This document shows positions 30,701 to 31,219 of a stretch of DNA of 31,219 nucleotides, one piece after another (position 1 is the stretch's first letter; each line of letters opens with the position of its first letter). The notes beneath the pieces were generated by a model. It was not told the DNA's origin. It ran no database searches and saw only the letters and a list, made by a program, of their open reading frames with translations. Source of the stretch: a virus; the IMG/VR virus record IMGVR_UViG_3300036820_000059, positions 1-31,219 of that record; one strand, written 5' to 3'. Both the position numbers and the translations under genes were made by a program.

Positions 30701-30732
30701 GCGACTCGCACAACAAAGGCGATCCGTCGTGA
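27703..30732 (+). CDS. Tail nozzle / tail tubular B-like protein
   Basis: This 1009-residue product opens with the family start ITLAKTAFGSGEISPALWAH, RNCFVSVRGGAYSRAGTLFC and RIVPFQFQISQSYIIELGDG. An inserted beta domain (about 106-190: LTVTAASNANPCALTVPGND to SLAYGTYMGAGM) is of the FCCH type often seen in phage nozzle proteins, and a fibronectin-like domain lies at about 246-340 (YAYVATAVDGNGEESVASPV). A Gly-rich insert near 415-470 and a second FCCH-like unit at about 745-825 follow. The end has PLPMNILGFFPNVVVGD, typical of this family. It forms the tail nozzle through which DNA leaves. Only 13 bases separate it from the adaptor gene. Confidence 0.88.
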   Translation: MPITLAKTAFGSGEISPALWAHVDLAKYLVGAATLRNCFVSVRGGAYSRAGTLFCGQASQPASAASTAPRIVPFQFQISQSYIIELGDGYARFLANGAYITETPLTVTAASNANPCALTVPGNDFAVGDWLACADFTGLTELNGETVVVSGLSGSSFTIADAFGNPINSLAYGTYMGAGMVARLYTVTMPYAAIDLPYLKWAQSADVMSLTLVNTATLTEYQPADLERLASNDWTLLDTTFATAIAAPATCSATPSTTLSSLSSTANAPAAQYAYVATAVDGNGEESVASPVAYTPASNTAGSVDISVTAGSVTVTCAAVAGAVSYNFYRAPAAIWNTGPSSANTPALVPISSSFGFAGSSAGPQFVDNNIVPDYSTTPPLHLDPFARGQILILGTIAATGTFAQSTTTATIVSATGSGGVVLPVVVGGTVVAGIVQNPGGGYEAGDKVTFADATNGGTGSAPLNIGPQSGTYPGVVSYFQERRAYADSLNNPDSYWLTQPGAYTNMDAANPPVDDDAVTGNPWAQQVNGIQWLLNMPTGLLVGTGLDAWLLEGAGGPYTAVTPASQDAIAQESNGFSPTVPPVKVNYQALFVQALGSIVRALNYNYFTNTYAGEDLTVLANHLFEGRQILQWGWAREPSKVMWLVRDDGILLSLTYLKEQDVIAWARHDTNGQVVSVAVASEPPVDAVYIVVKRYIAGKQAYGYYVERFDNRLWFNAESCWCVDAGLSLPLAMPAAALSPAAASGNGVAFEASAAIFDGVTVGAPGQVIRVGGGKATVTEFVSPTQVVVDITMAITATVPNDPNAMPATAAAGNWSIGTPATSVSGLGHLEGMQVTGLADGQVIPPTTVVNGTIALPAAATAVTVGLGFQVQVQSLPLEIPGGGSVQGKRKKTPTVTVRLEMSRGVKLGSDQLNASELENYATAAWGQRPYGKMIETKQSQAQLGPGSYLPLFTGDIFTPIDSDWNRPGWAAAPCMVAAQQDYPLPMNILGFFPNVVVGDSHNKGDPS

Positions 30733-31219
30733 CGGCTGCCGAGGCGATGGCGGCCAAGACGCGGCCGGCTGCCAACCGACTCCGAATGGTCACGGCGCGC
30801 ATGGCGCACGTGTATCGTTTGGCTGCCAATTTGCGCGACGAGGACTTGGCGATGGCAGCCAAGCTCGGCCGCGATGCGCGGCTGGCGCTGCGGCTGTCCT
30901 ACAAATCCTCGACGTTTTATCGCTGCGCCATCACCGACGGCGACGACGTGCTGGTGATGTGGGGCCTGTCCGGCGACGCGCTCAGCGATCACGGCTATCC
31001 GTGGATGATCACCTCGAAGGACGCCGCGCGGCTGCGGCTGCGGCTCCTGAAATTCGGCCGCCGCGAGCTGCGCCGCATGATGCGGCTGCGCCGTGTGCTG
31101 GTCGATTACGTCGCGCCCGACGATGCGCGCGCGGCGCGCTTTCTGGTCTTCCTCGGCTTTGTCCGCACCGACGACGGCCCGCGGCCGATGATCGGCGACG
31201 TCGCCTGGCACCGCTACGA
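30729..31219 (+). CDS. Internal virion protein, T7 gp13-like (partial)
   Basis: This gene is cut by the right edge of the window; at least 163 residues are visible. GTG 30729 overlaps the upstream stop. The product is helical and beta mixed: HVYRLAANLRDEDLAMAAKL, LRLSYKSSTFYRCAITDGDD, VLVMWGLSGDALSDHGYPWM and FLVFLGFVRTDD. The succession of an Asn-Leu-Arg-x-x-D helix, a small acetyltransferase-like beta fold and a LGF near the end resembles gp13/internal virion protein A of T7-like phages. In this order, after nozzle, such a gene is expected. Confidence 0.7.
   Translation, partial: MTAAEAMAAKTRPAANRLRMVTARMAHVYRLAANLRDEDLAMAAKLGRDARLALRLSYKSSTFYRCAITDGDDVLVMWGLSGDALSDHGYPWMITSKDAARLRLRLLKFGRRELRRMMRLRRVLVDYVAPDDARAARFLVFLGFVRTDDGPRPMIGDVAWHRY

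Noticed and set aside
28954-30711. Long minus-strand frame opposite the nozzle gene
   Set aside because: Shadow of a high-GC gene with very high Arg/His/Asp content and no family signature.
1-31219. CRISPR array or anti-phage defence operon
   Set aside because: No regularly spaced repeats and no Cas, toxin-antitoxin or known defence domain were seen.

Overview
The window is a contiguous stretch of a tailed-phage (short-tailed, podovirus-like) genome with high GC content. The likely host is an alphaproteobacterium: the left end carries a DUF2312/GapR-type protein and a GcrA-like helix-turn-helix protein, both typical of that class. The head genes match the arrangement of Bordetella phage BPP-1 (Bbp19-like protein, scaffold, major capsid protein, Bbp16-type cement protein). 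All family assignments come from reading the translated sequence; no database search was possible.

Layout. (1) 1-2832, early/replication block: the end of an unidentified gene, GapR-like, HTH protein, MT-A70 adenine methyltransferase, and a replication-initiator-like gene that contains a consensus DnaA box, six GTCAC/GTGAC pentamers and an AT-rich tract, i.e. a candidate origin inside the coding region. Most of these genes overlap by 1-4 bases. (2) 2833-5378: small unidentified genes, a strong terminator at 4701-4734 and a DUF6527-type Cys/His protein. (3) 5408-6358: tyrosine integrase, with three copies of a 9-bp repeat upstream and a nested inverted repeat downstream. (4) 6447-13853: packaging and portal block (terminase small and large subunits, portal) with many small overlapping genes, including two (47 and 37 codons) that are easily overlooked. 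(5) 13881-17176: capsid block. (6) 17252-23989: virion accessory genes. Several are small and share a C-terminal R-x-x-x-R-Y-G motif, one has hendecad His repeats, and several have Sec signal peptides. (7) 23989-26775: a lower-GC insertion-like cassette with a signal-peptide protein, a secreted GH16-like glycoside hydrolase and, on the opposite strand, an FkbM-type methyltransferase and a small protein. (8) 26877-31219: tail block (gp11-like adaptor, large nozzle protein, and the start of a T7 gp13-like internal virion protein that runs off the window).

How it works together. The left block would start and mark phage DNA replication, the integrase gives the option of lysogeny, and the rest builds the particle. 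Intrinsic terminators after the cement gene (17201-17227) and before the 21013 gene (20955-20982) would set steps in late transcription. Endolysin, holin, repressor, and any reverse transcriptase or diversity-generating element were not seen and, if present, lie outside the window. Nearly all genes are on the + strand; the three minus-strand genes look like later additions.
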